Positions 24,401 through 36,737 of a DNA stretch of 64,000 nt are shown one piece after another. Position 1 is the first letter of the stretch, and each line of letters opens with the position of its first letter. The position numbers and the translations under genes were made by a program. Source of the stretch: Manduca sexta (lineage: Eukaryota; Arthropoda; Insecta; Lepidoptera; Sphingidae); the NCBI RefSeq assembly GCF_014839805.1, contig NC_051141.1, forward strand, positions 15,756,777 to 15,820,776, read 5' to 3'. The notes beneath the pieces are model-generated. The model was given only the letters and a program-made list of their open reading frames with translations. It was not told the DNA's origin and searched no databases.

Positions 24401-25220
24401 TAGCTAACACTAGGTCCCACGCACGTCTAAAATGTAGCCCGTCATGTGAGGCAACCCTTTATAACAACTGGCATCCAATTCCAATTTGCAAACTAAACTA
24501 CGATAGAAAGGTGATGTTCCACGCGACTGGTTCTGACGGCGCGCGTCAAAACTTTAATAACTGCAAATATAACATATTTCCTTTAAACTATTGTTTCATA
24601 TCGGTCACAGATTCGTTGATTAAATTTAACATTTCAATGAACGATTGACGTGAAATACAAATCATGTGTAACGAAATGGGACATTCGACCGTTTGAAATT
24701 TAATAATTTGAATTAAATCGTGATAATGATTGAGTCCATTCATACAAATAAACTCTGGAATGAACATGTCCATTAAAGCACTTCCAAATTAATTTCACAG
24801 TGAATGGCAGTATTGACTGTGTATAGGTATTTATATTCCAAAAACTTTAATACTATTGAGTCTGCAAAAGTCAATTAACTAAAATATTGCACTGCAATTA
24901 CTACGCACTTGTACCTCTATTAATTACTAGAGCTAGCTTATTTAAGTCATACAAGCACTCATAAGGAATATAAACATTAAAACTCATCTAGCATTCACAA
25001 TAATAATTTGATTGATCAAGTGTTAAAAATAATTATGAATAATTTCTCATAATATTATAAAGAGCTAAAGTTTATAAATACGTTGCTTTGTATGTAATCC
25101 TTAACTAAAAGTAAGTCATTATCTCCAAGTGGCATATAGTACTTCTTATTCTGGAATCTTCAGGTGAGCTGGGCCACAGAGCAAAGCTAGCTTAATTCTA
25201 AAGTATTGCACATTGCAAAG

Positions 25221-25490
25221 TTAGGCTAAAATCCGCAACCCGGCAATGGGTAGACACCCTAAAACGTCTATTAAGCCTTTGAATCGGCCCGTTGACGGGA
25301 GGTGCGCCTCATGTACTATCTGTGCCGAGATGTCGAGCGCAGGCCTGTCTACAGTTTCCAAATTGATCGATGCTGCGTTATGCACTCGCAAGCTTTGTAG
25401 GCACCAGTCATGCACCGATACAATCTCCTGGGATAAGTAATTGTGTCCCATAGATTCCTCGAATATTCGAGTTTGAATATTAGTTTGCAT
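25221..25490 (-). other. Unassigned open frame, 89 codons
   Basis: A minus-strand frame contains VHDWCLQSLRVHNAASINLE and IVHEAHLPSTGRFKGLIDVL. Composition is protein-like and higher in GC than the flanks, but I recognise no family. No neighbouring exon or splice site fixes it. It could be a decayed mobile-element fragment or chance. It overlaps a 64-codon frame on the other strand. Confidence 0.2.
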
Positions 25491-28400
25491 CCTCTATTGT
25501 TATCTGCAGATACGTAACGTATTGGAGCGCGGTGATTGAATACAGTTTGTATATAATAGTTTAAAGGATGCTTTCATGACAATTATTGATTCAAATAAAA
25601 ACTGGTTGATCTCGAATACGGATGTAAACTATTAAAAATATATACGTCTCTTTTGTTTCAAAAAATATCTAAAAGCAATTAATATTATAAATATTTGTGT
25701 TTTAAATTTACTTTCAATGCATACTAGTCTTATAGATGCGAACGTTTGGATGGATATTACTCCCGGAAGGCTGAAAAGGTCAAGACGAAATTTGGCAAAG
25801 ATTAAATTCTGGAATGGCAATACATAGGCTACTTTTTATTCCGGAAAAGCATTTTCACTTGGGCAAAGCCACGAATAAAAGCTAGTTGAATATATATACA
25901 CTTTTATCGATGCTACTGTTGGATTACATTTGGATCGGCTTCGATTTGATGGACGTCAAGAACTATTTTAGAAAAATCGTAGCACCGCTCCAGGCCGCAT
26001 ATTATTGCACATATTTATTATATACCTCTGGATAATAATAAACGCCTTATGTCTACAAGTCCTATGCTGCCCATACTTATATCGTGTTTATAGTCATTAT
26101 TACCGTCTCATTATCAATGTAAAAGAATGCAAATGAACCGATAGAATTTCAATGAGAGTTTTCCTCAGCCTAAAACAACCGTCAGTGGCTTCAATGAGCT
26201 GCCTCCAGGACCGCCTACGTTCAATTACCCTCACTGTATTAGCATATGAACACTCTAATATATCATTAATCCTTTGCGCAAAAGACGTGCATCTTTCTGT
26301 GATAAGCCTAAAAGAATACTGAGAGAATGTACTGTATTGTACTAAACTACTACTGTACTGTACTAAAGCCCGATATTAATATGTTCGAAATACGACGCAT
26401 ATAAAAAGTTATCATAACCACAGACAAGAGTTGTTTTTTTTTTTATATGGAGTAAGTTCGGTGCTAATACTGATGTTATAAACCACAGCAGCCCACGCGC
26501 GTCTACAATATAAGAGGAATAAATAAACTCATCGGTGCATCGGCAGCTAGGTATAGACTTTTTAAGTTTTATAAGCAAAAGTTACTCTCAAAAACGTTGC
26601 ATATTTATTAACGCTAAAGTCACCAAACAGCTTTGACGAGCACCAGCGTGTCATCAAGACACCGAATATCAATCAAGCTTCAATCTTCACGGTGCGAACC
26701 AGAATATAATACATTTAGGTCGTAAAGCTATTAACCGGGAATAGTTATCATCAAGATTCAATACCGTTAGTGGACGTGGTAGGTCCTTTATAGACACGGC
26801 TTGAATGGACCGCTTAATTGTGGCACCGCTGTCTTCTTTGTCTTAAAGAGCAATGTGATGTAATAGCTTTGCTGTTTCGTATCAAACGTTTGTGCAAATT
26901 ATATTATGCGCCTATGTACTCGTGTTTCTCAATAAAGCGAAATCCATAATTTCACCGATGTTATATGTTATCTTATGTCAAAACCCATCGGAAATAGTGG
27001 AGGTCGTGCAAAACTAAGCGAAATTATTTGTGACAACTTGGAAAATGTTTTGCGCCGACTCCAAAATGGAAAGGGCTGACTATGCTGATAAAAGGCAGAC
27101 TATCTTGTCGCAACAGGTGGTTACCACTTATTATTGTTGCCATAAAAAGGTCCGTCTCGTCTAACAAACACACCGTCATAACACCAACGAAGGACTCGCG
27201 CCCTTGGTTCGAATTGCATTTGGAGCGGCGCGGAATTCCTACCAGTTCTCGCCTGTTTTGTATCAACGTGCAGAAATATTTGCGTAACCGACGGGCCAGT
27301 GGCTGCTTGCTATCACAATCACAACTCAAATACAACCAGAGTAGTTATGCGTAGATAAATTTAATTCTAGAATGAATTTATAGAGACATAAACGTATAAG
27401 GCTCAGTTCGTAAGGTCGGTAAATCTTATTGTTTTTTATATTAAATATTTGTGATTGGTTAGGTATTTCGCGGTAGGTAACTATGCTGCCGTGCCAGCCT
27501 CAAAATCGTTATCTCAAAATAAATCTAAATCTCGATTTTTATGTCGTCAGTTAGCTTAAAGAAATACTCATCAATAGAACACCTAAATAACGGTATCTTG
27601 TATAGAGCTTGTTAAAAAAAATCCGTAAAAGAGTTTCTCTATCTGTTTTACATACAAAACTATAAAACTTCGATTATCTCTAAATAAGGTACCCTAACAT
27701 ACCGCTTTTGCGCACAGGACGGCAGTATGGCATTTTATAGACAGAGGTGGTTCTCATCATCATGGGATGGTGATGCCCATGTGCAAAAAAAAAACGGTGT
27801 CATCCGAGTTTCTTCTTACGTCTTCAAGACACAATGTTTTCGTAGAATGGTCTCAATAATTTTACAATGTATTCAACAACTGTTTGATATTGCCTTGTGT
27901 ACATCCAACGTGAAACTACAGATGTATGTAGAACATATCAAATGCCAACATCATATCACTGTATCCCAAAAATGCCGATGAGACGTAACTCATCCTTCAA
28001 ACGTAATCGAATAGCAGAGCTTTAATACAGCATAGCACATGCACCACAGATGCCCCTGCGGTGTTTAACGAATCCCGCTCCAGATACGCGTGAGAAATTA
28101 ATGTACAAGATCTTCCGCTTGTACCGTGTCTAGGAATATTGTTTCTGTACTGCTTTATGGAAATACCGTGATATATCAATAAACATTCTCAAAGTGTTTT
28201 GTTTTATACACAAGTCATTTTAAATTACAAAGAATTCAAACAGTGATAACTTCTAAATCTGGTTAAAATTTGTTTTGGTCATCATGATTTGAGTGTTGGT
28301 AACCAATTCTAAGATATGGCAGCCCTTATGTACCTGTTTGTAATAAAATAGAATCGGTAACTCTACATAGTTTCCGACATAAAGGTTTGTGTGATATTAT

Positions 28401-28777
28401 CACTCATTATGCAAATAGTTAAATACAAGGTTTTCTAATACTGTTCCAAGTTTTAGGTAAAATACGTCGTAATTGTTGAATTATTTTATGTTTACTACAA
28501 TAACACATATAAAATTCCGTACCTACTTTAATTTCAATTAGGGATAGATTTAAGGAAGACAGCTAGTGTAAACGTTATGTTACGCAAGTATTGTTAATAA
28601 TGATTTTGTTCTGTACCCTTTTGTTACATAATAATAATAACTACGTCACTTTATTTCGTTAGCCTCTGCGTAAAAGACAAAACGAAATGATATCAAATAA
28701 TCAGCAAATAAACGTGTACATCAAACACACATCAAGTCTCAAGGAAACATCTTCGATGGCGATTTTGCAAAATCAAT

Positions 28778-28934
28778 ATATAAATAGAAAGCAGCGTGTG
28801 GAGCGCGGACCCGTCGCACCGGTTGCGCGATGTGCTCTCAAGGCTATTTAGATGCCAATTTCACTAAGCACGCTGGCACCGGCATCCGCCCCGCCACCAG
28901 CCATCGGCCCACTATCATTTCTACCACATGCTGA
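28778..28934 (+). other. GC-richer pocket with a TATA-like box and a 34-codon frame
   Basis: TATATAAATAG at about 28779-28789 is followed about 20-30 bases later by a GC-rich stretch. An ATG at 28830 opens a 34-codon frame ending at TGA 28932-28934. Another ATG frame begins at 28852. The layout resembles a core promoter and short first exon, but there is no family match, and a stop-free frame also runs on the opposite strand. Confidence 0.2.
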
Positions 28935-29213
28935 GCAATTCGAATTAACCTATAACTACTATACATATTTTATGACTTCATCAGCGAATGCAATCAAGAA
29001 AGCATCAATACACTTACATACTTACAACTTATCTATATTCAAATACATATTATATAGAAGAAGAGAAATGAAACGAGACCGAATGCAGCGGTTCCATGAG
29101 CCCTGAGCCAACCCGATAAAAAAAACGAACAAGTACACACGATGACATCACACCAATGGCCGACGGCGCGTCTACAGACAGAGGCGTAAGGTTCTTTATA
29201 ATGTATGACTCAC

Positions 29214-29294
29214 CCGAGTGGTAGCGACTCTCGTTCCGCGTGAGCCGCCTGTTGGTCCTGCCAGGCGGCGAGCGGAGCTCCGCTCCCGATCTCA
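29214..29294 (-). CDS. DIP2: DIP2 exon: Arg-rich linker before the RYHSE motif
   Basis: This 81-nt exon reads, after two bases completing a codon, through GRTNRRLTRNESRYHS and ends with one base of a Glu codon at a strong donor (G then GTGAGT). The next exon at 13933 supplies the other two bases, giving the RYHSE-VRQEAVQQALA block that is conserved in DIP2 just after the DMAP1-binding domain. The acceptor (CAG ending at 29295) has a weak pyrimidine tract, so the right-hand boundary is less certain than the donor. The frame stays open further right on the minus strand, so a longer exon is possible. Confidence 0.8.
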
Positions 29295-30893
29295 CTGCGA
29301 TCCGATACCGATAAAGAACCACACGTACACACCAAACACGCACACACGCGCAACACAACCGCCACGAATATGGAACCGAGGATATTCTGAATTTGGAATC
29401 GCGTATAAACACTAAATAAGTAATTATTTGCCTATTGCAACACTCACGCAGTGAAGTTATACAACAACTCTATGGTTCAGCAAAAAATAAACGGCGCAAA
29501 GTATTATGCATGTTGAAGGTACGACGAACAGTTTCGAAATAGCATATTTTATATACGATTCCAAAGTCATTATCAATTTTAATCACCATTTATGTTTACA
29601 AGTACACACGAGTAAATTAAGGTATACGATAATAAGTCGTTTACAAATGGCAAAAAATGGCGTTTAAAGTTGTTTGTTTTTTTTTTGTTGTTAATCTCGT
29701 TGTTGATACTTGTTTGTAGCGACATAAAACATTTAGTGAAACTAATAACAATGTATAATTAAGTAAACATATCAATTAGCGATACAGTAAATACTTTAGT
29801 TACTCAGGACACATACAACCACATTTTAACGACCGGCGCGCAACGTTACAAGTAAATTGTTAAATTATATATGTATAAGTGTACTTCTTATACCTAAATA
29901 TAAATTATTTTATAAAACATAGAATGGATTAACACTTTTTGCAGCGACGTTAAATAAAGGACCGCCCAATAAAATTACGAAAAAGATCTAAAAAAAAACA
30001 TTACTTGATCTTCCCTTCAAATTGAAGATAGCACCGCTTTGTGGCAATAGGCAAAGTGGTATTTAGTACATATACTAATATTACATGAAAAAGCGCTTTT
30101 AATGAGCCTACAGCTATCGATTATTGAACACAACATTCTAAACGTATAGTCCTCCAATGCAGCCTAACATTTCTTTAGCATCAATTAAAATTAAAACCAC
30201 TAAGGGAGATCTAGGAAAAACATACAATATCGATACTTATGCCGGCTTAACTAATTAATGCCTACATGTGACTTCATAAAATGTAACTTTCTGAATAAGT
30301 AAATAAACAGTGTTCAGCCCTCGTGTCTGTTTAATATGGGGTTAACCAACTTAATGATCATAGAACTATAGCAAGATATAAATTAGAAGTTGAACTAAAG
30401 CGTACACGGAGCATATAACCACTGGTATAACCTTGCCATTATGGTAGTTATTAAAGCAGGGAATTTTCTCAAATGGTATTTTAACTTGTCTCCTTGAACC
30501 GACAACTGTGTTTATTGAAAAAATAAGTTTCAAGAATAATTTACGGTAAACCAAACACTACTTTAAAATCTCTATTTATGTGATCCACTGAGAGATGAAA
30601 TTTAAAATTTGAAACAATTTAATTTAGCTTTTAGTAATAACTATATTTTGAGTAATAACTCTATCAAAAACATTGGATAAAAAAAGTAAAAAGGCTAAAT
30701 ATAAATTTATAACATGATTCAGTTAATCTGAGAGTCGCGTGTTCGTAAGATCACGAACAATTACAGTAACACGTCAGCGCGTGAATCATAATGGAGCTCA
30801 AATCTTAAAGGTCCACATTGAATGTTGTAACGGGCCAAAGGGACAAACTCAAGGGCCCCAATGCGAAATACATTTCTTTAAACTAAAAGATTT
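29295..30893. other. Non-coding stretch
   Basis: AT-rich, no supportable gene. If the DIP2 5' exons lie further right, this is DIP2 intron. Confidence 0.45.
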
Positions 30894-31164
30894 GACTGCC
30901 TCGGTGGCGTAGTTGTATTGCATGTCCGGTACAATAGCGCTCTGAGGTCCTGGGTTCGAATCCCGGGTCGGGCAAAGTGATATTTGGGTTTTTCTGCTCA
31001 GTATCAGCCCGGAGTCTGGAATTTGTGCCCGATATGGCGATAGGCTCGCTCCCTATCACATCATGGGACGGAACATACTTGGCGAAAAGTGGGTGTCCTA
31101 GTTGCGCCTCTGCATACCCCTTTGGGGATAAAATGCGTGATGTTATGTATGTATGTATGTATGT
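30894..31164 (+). mobile_element. tRNA-derived SINE with (TATG)n tail, copy 1
   Basis: The head TGCCTCGGTGGCGTAGTTG carries an A-box-like TGGCGTAGTTGT, and GGTTCGAATCC (about 30953-30963) is a perfect B box, so this is an RNA polymerase III transcribed, tRNA-related element. The tail is TATGTATGTATG. A 10-bp target duplication TAAAAGATTT flanks it (30884-30893 and 31164-31173). A close copy lies at 60863-61127. The two opposing open frames inside it occur in both copies because of sequence identity, not because they code. Confidence 0.9.
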
Positions 31165-31904
31165 AAAAGATTTATACATATTATTTTAAATTAGCCAGGA
31201 ATGAGCGACGTATAAATTAGTTAACAATTCACATATAAATTTAATAAACGGTCTGTTGTAAACGATGTAAACTAGTTGAAAATTAAACTGTTTAATAAAC
31301 TGATATAACGTGAACAATAATACTGTCTCGTTGCATCGGTCGACACAAAATTCGACTACACACAAATTCAGCAGAATATTATCAAAGATAAAGTTTTCAA
31401 AAACGTGTTTCGAAACATTTGATGTCGGCATTGAGGAAAGTTACAAATTAACTTTTATCGTATTACATTTTGACGCAGTTTAAATATGTTTGCATTGTTT
31501 ATCAGTATTTAACTTATATCAATTAAACGTTTGTCTGTTAGTTACATAAGTATGATTTTACAAGATATCACTCAAGACGGGAGTATTGAGGCTGTTTTAA
31601 AAAAAAATCCAAATAAATATATTAATTTCTTAGACACGTTGGTGTTTAAATTATGATCGTCATATCAAGTCAAAAGGAGGCAACGAGCAGCATGTCATCT
31701 TCGCACTTGACCGCCTTACGTAACTTTACGTGAATCATCATAACACAATATACTCATACTAAATTATACACACAAACGCATACTCAACCTATTTCTATAC
31801 GTAAACACTGGCAATAAAAAAATGACATTTTATTTTTGTACGCTCATTTGACGTTTAATAATATAGTATATGTCGATTGAAAAAAAATATTTTTCCTCAG
31901 CGCA

Positions 31905-32627
31905 ATGGAAGCCTTTAAATCAGCTGAAATCGAAGTGGACGTGGTGAGACTCGACTCAGATATCATCGACGAACACCTGAAGAACTCCACCGCGGTGCTT
32001 CACGATATATTGTCTGAAAACGTTGGCGAGATGGGGCACGTGTGCACCGTTTGCGGCAAGATCTACAAAACGAGCAATACACTGCGCGCCCACTGCCTGT
32101 TCAAGCACCCCGACGATGAGTTAGAAGGGCATTGTAACTCTTGCGACAAAACTTATCCCTCCCTCCTGAGCCTGAAGAAGCACGTTAAGTACATGCACCA
32201 GTATAGTCACCGCTGCAAGGCTTGTTACAAGACATTCGAGACGGCAGAGTTGTTGCGCGCGCATCATGAATGGTGTAGTAATGTGGACACACCGTGTTCC
32301 GCTTGCGGGAAAATCTTCAATTCCGATCTGGCTCTTCGCAATCACATTAAGTATAAACACCCGGACAGTGATTCTCATAGATGCGGGCATTGCAAGCGCT
32401 CATTTACGACTCCTCGCAAGCTGTCAAATCACATGGCTACCGCCCATGTAGGAGGAGAGATGACTTGCCTCTGGTGCGACAAGGCGTTCAACTCGACGAC
32501 CGCATTGCAGAGCCACATACTGTATAAACACACCGACGACAAAGCTAAATGTCCTCATTGTTCCAAAGTGTTCGCCAAGAAAATATTCTTGCAAAAACAC
32601 ATGTCTAGAAAACATATGGGATTGTAG
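31905..32627 (+). CDS. C2H2 zinc-finger protein, seven fingers
   Basis: A 240-residue protein, probably a nuclear DNA-binding factor. The acidic N-terminal part (1-45) has no recognised domain. Seven fingers follow at about 47-68, 77-98, 104-124, 131-152, 160-181, 188-209 and 216-237. The third has Cys instead of the last His (RAHHEWC) and a shortened spacing. Linkers are not the TGEKP type. An in-frame TGA at 31878-31880 lies upstream, and TTTTTCCTCAG ends at 31900, so the ATG at 31905 is either the true start in an intronless transcript or lies just inside a 3' exon beginning at 31901. AATAAA follows 22 bases after the stop. No BTB or ZAD domain is seen in the window. The gene is on the strand opposite to DIP2. 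Confidence 0.9.
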   Translation: MEAFKSAEIEVDVVRLDSDIIDEHLKNSTAVLHDILSENVGEMGHVCTVCGKIYKTSNTLRAHCLFKHPDDELEGHCNSCDKTYPSLLSLKKHVKYMHQYSHRCKACYKTFETAELLRAHHEWCSNVDTPCSACGKIFNSDLALRNHIKYKHPDSDSHRCGHCKRSFTTPRKLSNHMATAHVGGEMTCLWCDKAFNSTTALQSHILYKHTDDKAKCPHCSKVFAKKIFLQKHMSRKHMGL

Positions 32628-32648
32628 ATATAATATGTATATATTTAT

Positions 32649-32654
32649 AATAAA
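32649..32654 (+). terminator. Polyadenylation signal of the zinc-finger gene
   Basis: AATAAA lies 22 bases after the stop codon and is followed by a T-rich stretch. This fits a short 3' UTR. Confidence 0.7.
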
Positions 32655-32660
32655 GTTTTT

Positions 32661-35600
32661 ACATCTATTAGAGTTCTGTTTTCTATTTCACCAAACTGAC
32701 ACTTATCTGTAACTAGATAGCAACAAATACCGCTGCTGCAACAAACAATGCTCTTGTGAAGACGCGATACGTCTAATTGGTAACAGCATTTAAGCTAATT
32801 GTATAGCGCATTGCTATGCCTTCGGGCAAGAAGTAACAAAGACATAGACCGGGTATCGGTTTACATCGTGCCAGACAGCAGCCGACTTAGCTATGTGCCT
32901 CTCATGGTGGAATTTAAGTTTGTGTTGTCTAATTACCACTAAAACTCAATTCTGACTTATTCAAGTACCGATAATTATTAAAGACTATTGTTTAAGTAAG
33001 TACTGTTAGATCATAGATTAGTAGAATTATATGTAATGAAACTATTATAAAAAATAAATGTACTGACACTCTGGTCTGTTATGTCTTCTATCGACAAGAC
33101 GTATTTTATTTCGCATTACCTATATAAATTTCTGATTTAATCTATTTAAATTAATATTTATCAAGTACCGTTCTACAAATAAAATATTGTTATAAATTAA
33201 TATTAGACTTATTTGTATTAAATACATAGTGTGGAGACCAACTTACACTGTAGTTAATTGCTTTTTTAAAATCTGACTGAATTAAAGTTGTTAACTCATT
33301 ACTAAAAGTTAATCAGTGTCTACAATAAATTTTCATTAAATCTGAATACATTTTTTTATAAGACGCAATTTTTTTAACAACGCGGGTTATAGAAAGATAA
33401 GCCTCCTGGATTATTCGTAAACGCCCTTATAACCAACAACTCATAATTTTTCAAGAAACCATCTTAGGAAACCCTTCAATGAGTCGTACAAAATGTTTGT
33501 CAAGTTACTTCGCAGATGCAGATGTGTTTAACGCCAGCCACGATTGTCCTGTCAGATCTATTGACTATAGCCAAATGGGTGTTGTTCATTGGGAATAGCG
33601 ATATTGCTGTCACGTGGCACACTAGCGTGACGGAGCGTGACTCGCTGTTTCTATTGAAGATCGGTCAACATTTGCACGTTCTGTATGCAGAAAAAAGTTT
33701 GAACTGTTTATTTGTTTAGACAAATAAAATATCTGTTACAGTGAAAACATTAGTTATTTGATGTGATACAACAAATATTTATGATTTTAATTTTAATTTT
33801 TATTTTTACCAAAAAATTTAAACCACCTTCAAAAACTGCTAAATAGCAAAAAATAATTTAACAGGTATAGGTAGGTACTGGGTACCAATTTTGGACCCGG
33901 TGACTAATGACAAACAAAAATATAACGTCGAATTTTTTACCCCTCCGTTTTTTTTAAGTCGGTTAATAAAACTGTAATATTTAAAAAATAAATGTATCAA
34001 TATTATTTTATTTTCTACTGTGTATGTCCTATATCTGTTGTAATTTATAACATTAAGAAATTAGCGCTGCGAACCGGAGTGTGGAAATAAAGGTTCGGAT
34101 TGTTTCTGTTACAATTGTTTCACTACTGGAATTTGATTATTATTAATGTTAAATGAGCTATAATATGAGCACTAATTTAAAAAAAATAGAAAACTATAAT
34201 AAACCTTTATGTTTATTGTATACAAAAACTTAATTGTACCTACATGTCCCGTTCTGATAACCTAAATACGACTTGCTCGCAAGCGCCTGATTTACGTAAA
34301 ACGAATTTGGGGGATCTCCAGGACTCAATTTCATTTATTCAATAAAAATGCAAACCTCTAACGCTGTGCTTAGTGAAGAGGTCAATGGCATTGTATTTTC
34401 TCACAAATCCTGTTTACTATAATCGTATTGCTAGTACAAATGCCATGGAAGTTTAGTTCTTTAGCTGTTTAAGTTATACTGCTCAATTATTTCATAGTTG
34501 TATGGGCTTATATATAATTTAGTAGATATAATGTTTTATCAGAATCCATGTTGCTTTATAATGTTGTAATTCATTTATGTTTCTATTTGAATATGATTCC
34601 AAATTTTTTACAGGCATTCAATAGTGAAAACAAAATATATGACATATAATAAATGGAAATAAGAGTGAAATAATCACAAACAGTATTTTAACCTTATATT
34701 ACGTTAAAAATTAAATTCTTGCGCGAAGATGAGTGCTCGGGCACCGCCAATGCGCCGTCTAATTTCACAAGATTTTATATTACGCAAGAGAAAAAGTTTC
34801 AGACTATTTGCGTTCGAATTTTCTCCTTACATATAATATTAATTTTAAACTGAAAGCTAAGCGAAGACGTGGTACACAAGAATCTAATCTAATCTACCTC
34901 TAATACGTTAATGCGGAAGTTTTTGAAAACGTCTGGATGTTTAGAAATTTGTTAGAAGTACGTTCAGAAACGAGCAAAACGGATGAAATTGGAATTTGGC
35001 ACAGGGATTATATATATTGTCCTATTCTAGTAATTAGGTTAATTTTTATCTCAGTAATTTCCTCACGTAGGAAACATTTTCTTTTTATATAAATTAAGCT
35101 GGGTTTGTCAAACTCAAAAGGCACTATGGATTACTACAGTGATTTAGGGATTTTAGTAGCGGGAAAGGCTTTACACGCGGGCGATACCGCGGGGACCACT
35201 TAATAATGAAATAAAAGTATTAATTCGGATAACGAAGCGAAAAACGGTAAGATTTAAACACAATATAAAAAAAATCATTCCGTTGAGTTAATAACGTTCA
35301 AAATTTTAACGTGGTAAAATTTTTTTTAAATTAAAATGTTAAAGATTGTCAGTTATCATAGTACAAAGAGTATGAATGTCAATGTTGCATATTCTTAAAA
35401 AATATATTACGTGACTTGCAGATCGCTCAGTAGATCGTAATTGTAATGTATGGCTCTATCGTGACCCTGAAGCAGCAGATTAAACTACATAACGCTAAGA
35501 TAAATCTACAAATTAAATTATAAGCAACGCTATTTAGTGCCTATAGTAAAGGCTATCCCTACGCAACTAAGAATCGCCAACAAAAGCTGTACTGGAATGC

Positions 35601-36690
35601 TAGATCAACTCATCGAAATCGACCCGTCTTAAAGGTCACCGAAAAGCAAACAATTCATTTCGATAGACACGCACGAAAGTGTGAATGACCTTCTAACTGT
35701 ATGCATGTTATTCACCTTAGTTCGGACGAAAATTAATAAGGGTCAAATTTGGGCCAAAGTTTTCATTTTCTCAATGTGCCTTTGAGGACACCTCGGAGTC
35801 TCCTAGGGTAGATAAATGTGTCTTACATAGATAAACAAAAATCAAATATTAGTGGAGTCTTTATGGCAGTATATACATGTATAGCGGTATTACTATTCGT
35901 TTGTAAATTTTACGGTTATACATAAATTACTTTATGAAGTAACAGATTAAGCGCGCGTTGGTTGTCCTTGAATATAGGTAATAGTCAAATTGCGCATAAA
36001 GAACGCCTATCATCAAACTATGCCGCAGAGCTGGCTAAAAACAGCACAATTATTTATATCAACATTCTTTCAAAACATTAATTTTGTCCCTCAAACGACG
36101 GTTTAAAATCTGCACCGACCAACTCTAATGGAATATCGCAGCACTAAACTTTGAAGCTCTGGTATACTGTAAACACAGTATGCGTGAAATTCACATATGA
36201 ACATTGACTTGAGGTATTCCTGCAAGTTGTATAGCAGTGAACTCACAATTAAATTAACAAACCGCGCCAGGAATAGGGATCTACGCTTCGAAACACTGCT
36301 GAGACCTTAAGTGAAATTAATTTCCAATGTGAGTGCACTACCGAGTTAAGCTAAAGATAGAAATGTCGCAGTGGTAAAGCGAGGTTGTGGCTGGAAAAAC
36401 CACTAATCATGTGTTTTCCACTATTTAAAATCGGATAGTGTGCGCCAGACGTTCGAAAATCATGAAGAGACTTATTTATTAATAAAAATCAAACCCCACA
36501 TGAAACGTTGGATTACTGCTGAATGGAAAATAATATAAACCAAATTTACTCAAGGCGCGTACCAGTTATTTCTATTACGATCTTTCAGTTTTCGTAAAGT
36601 ATTAATATTCTGATTTCGGGCATTAAATTTATCAGATGCGAAAATATGTTCGTAGTATACTACACAATTGAAATCAATTATATTATATAA
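32661..36690. other. Non-coding stretch with old repeat fragments
   Basis: AT-rich, no supportable gene. Bases about 34970-35205 end in CACGCGGGCGATACCGCGGGG, a worn copy of the same lepidopteran repeat end seen at 58100-58130. Confidence 0.4.
33815..33966. repeat. Short interspersed repeat with TTAACCGACTT-like ends
   Basis: Begins TTTAAACCACCTTCAAAAACTG and ends TTTTTTTTAAGTCGGTTAA, so the ends are related inverted repeats. The inner GGTACCAATTTTGGACCCGGTG corresponds to the arm sequence at 47010-47129 (GGATACCAATTTTGGAGTCGG). It is a short deletion derivative of that family. Confidence 0.6.
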
Positions 36691-36737
36691 ATTATAATTT
36701 ATTCTTAATAATAGTAAATTCAAAATACTTTTAAATA

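Larger units (their letters stand above)
20309..29213. other. Large DIP2 intron, remaining part
   Basis: Mostly AT-rich, with no supportable gene. Pockets of mixed composition with 85-105-codon frames on both strands occur at 21085-21342, 25221-25490 and 27024-27354. They may be decayed mobile-element pieces. Bases 25740-25885 end in GGGCAAAGCCACGAATAAAAGCTAGTT, which resembles a worn copy of the lepidopteran repeat end described at 57740-58135. Confidence 0.4.
1591..29294 (-). other. DIP2: DIP2 gene, partial (seven exons visible)
   Basis: The seven exons listed separately join into one open frame on the minus strand, and every junction has GT/AG ends and a compatible phase. Exit phases in gene order are 1, 1, 1, 0, 1, 1, 2. 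The joined product matches the DIP2 family from the linker after the DMAP1-binding domain into the first ANL-like domain. DIP2 proteins are large (about 1500-1800 residues), with a DMAP1-binding domain and two tandem fatty-acyl-AMP-ligase-like domains. From family knowledge they act in neuronal and axon development and in diacylglycerol homeostasis. The window covers roughly the second quarter of the protein. The intron between the two rightmost exons is 15.3 kb. Introns contain an LTR retrotransposon, MITEs and a SINE. Confidence 0.93.

Noticed and set aside
30897..30970. tRNA gene
   Set aside because: It has A- and B-box-like sequences, but no intact cloverleaf could be drawn, and the body and tail are those of a SINE with a second copy at 60863.
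30883..31179. Pair of opposing frames, nearly identical at 60837-61139
   Set aside because: Both come from the SINE copies. Identity reflects the repeat, not coding.
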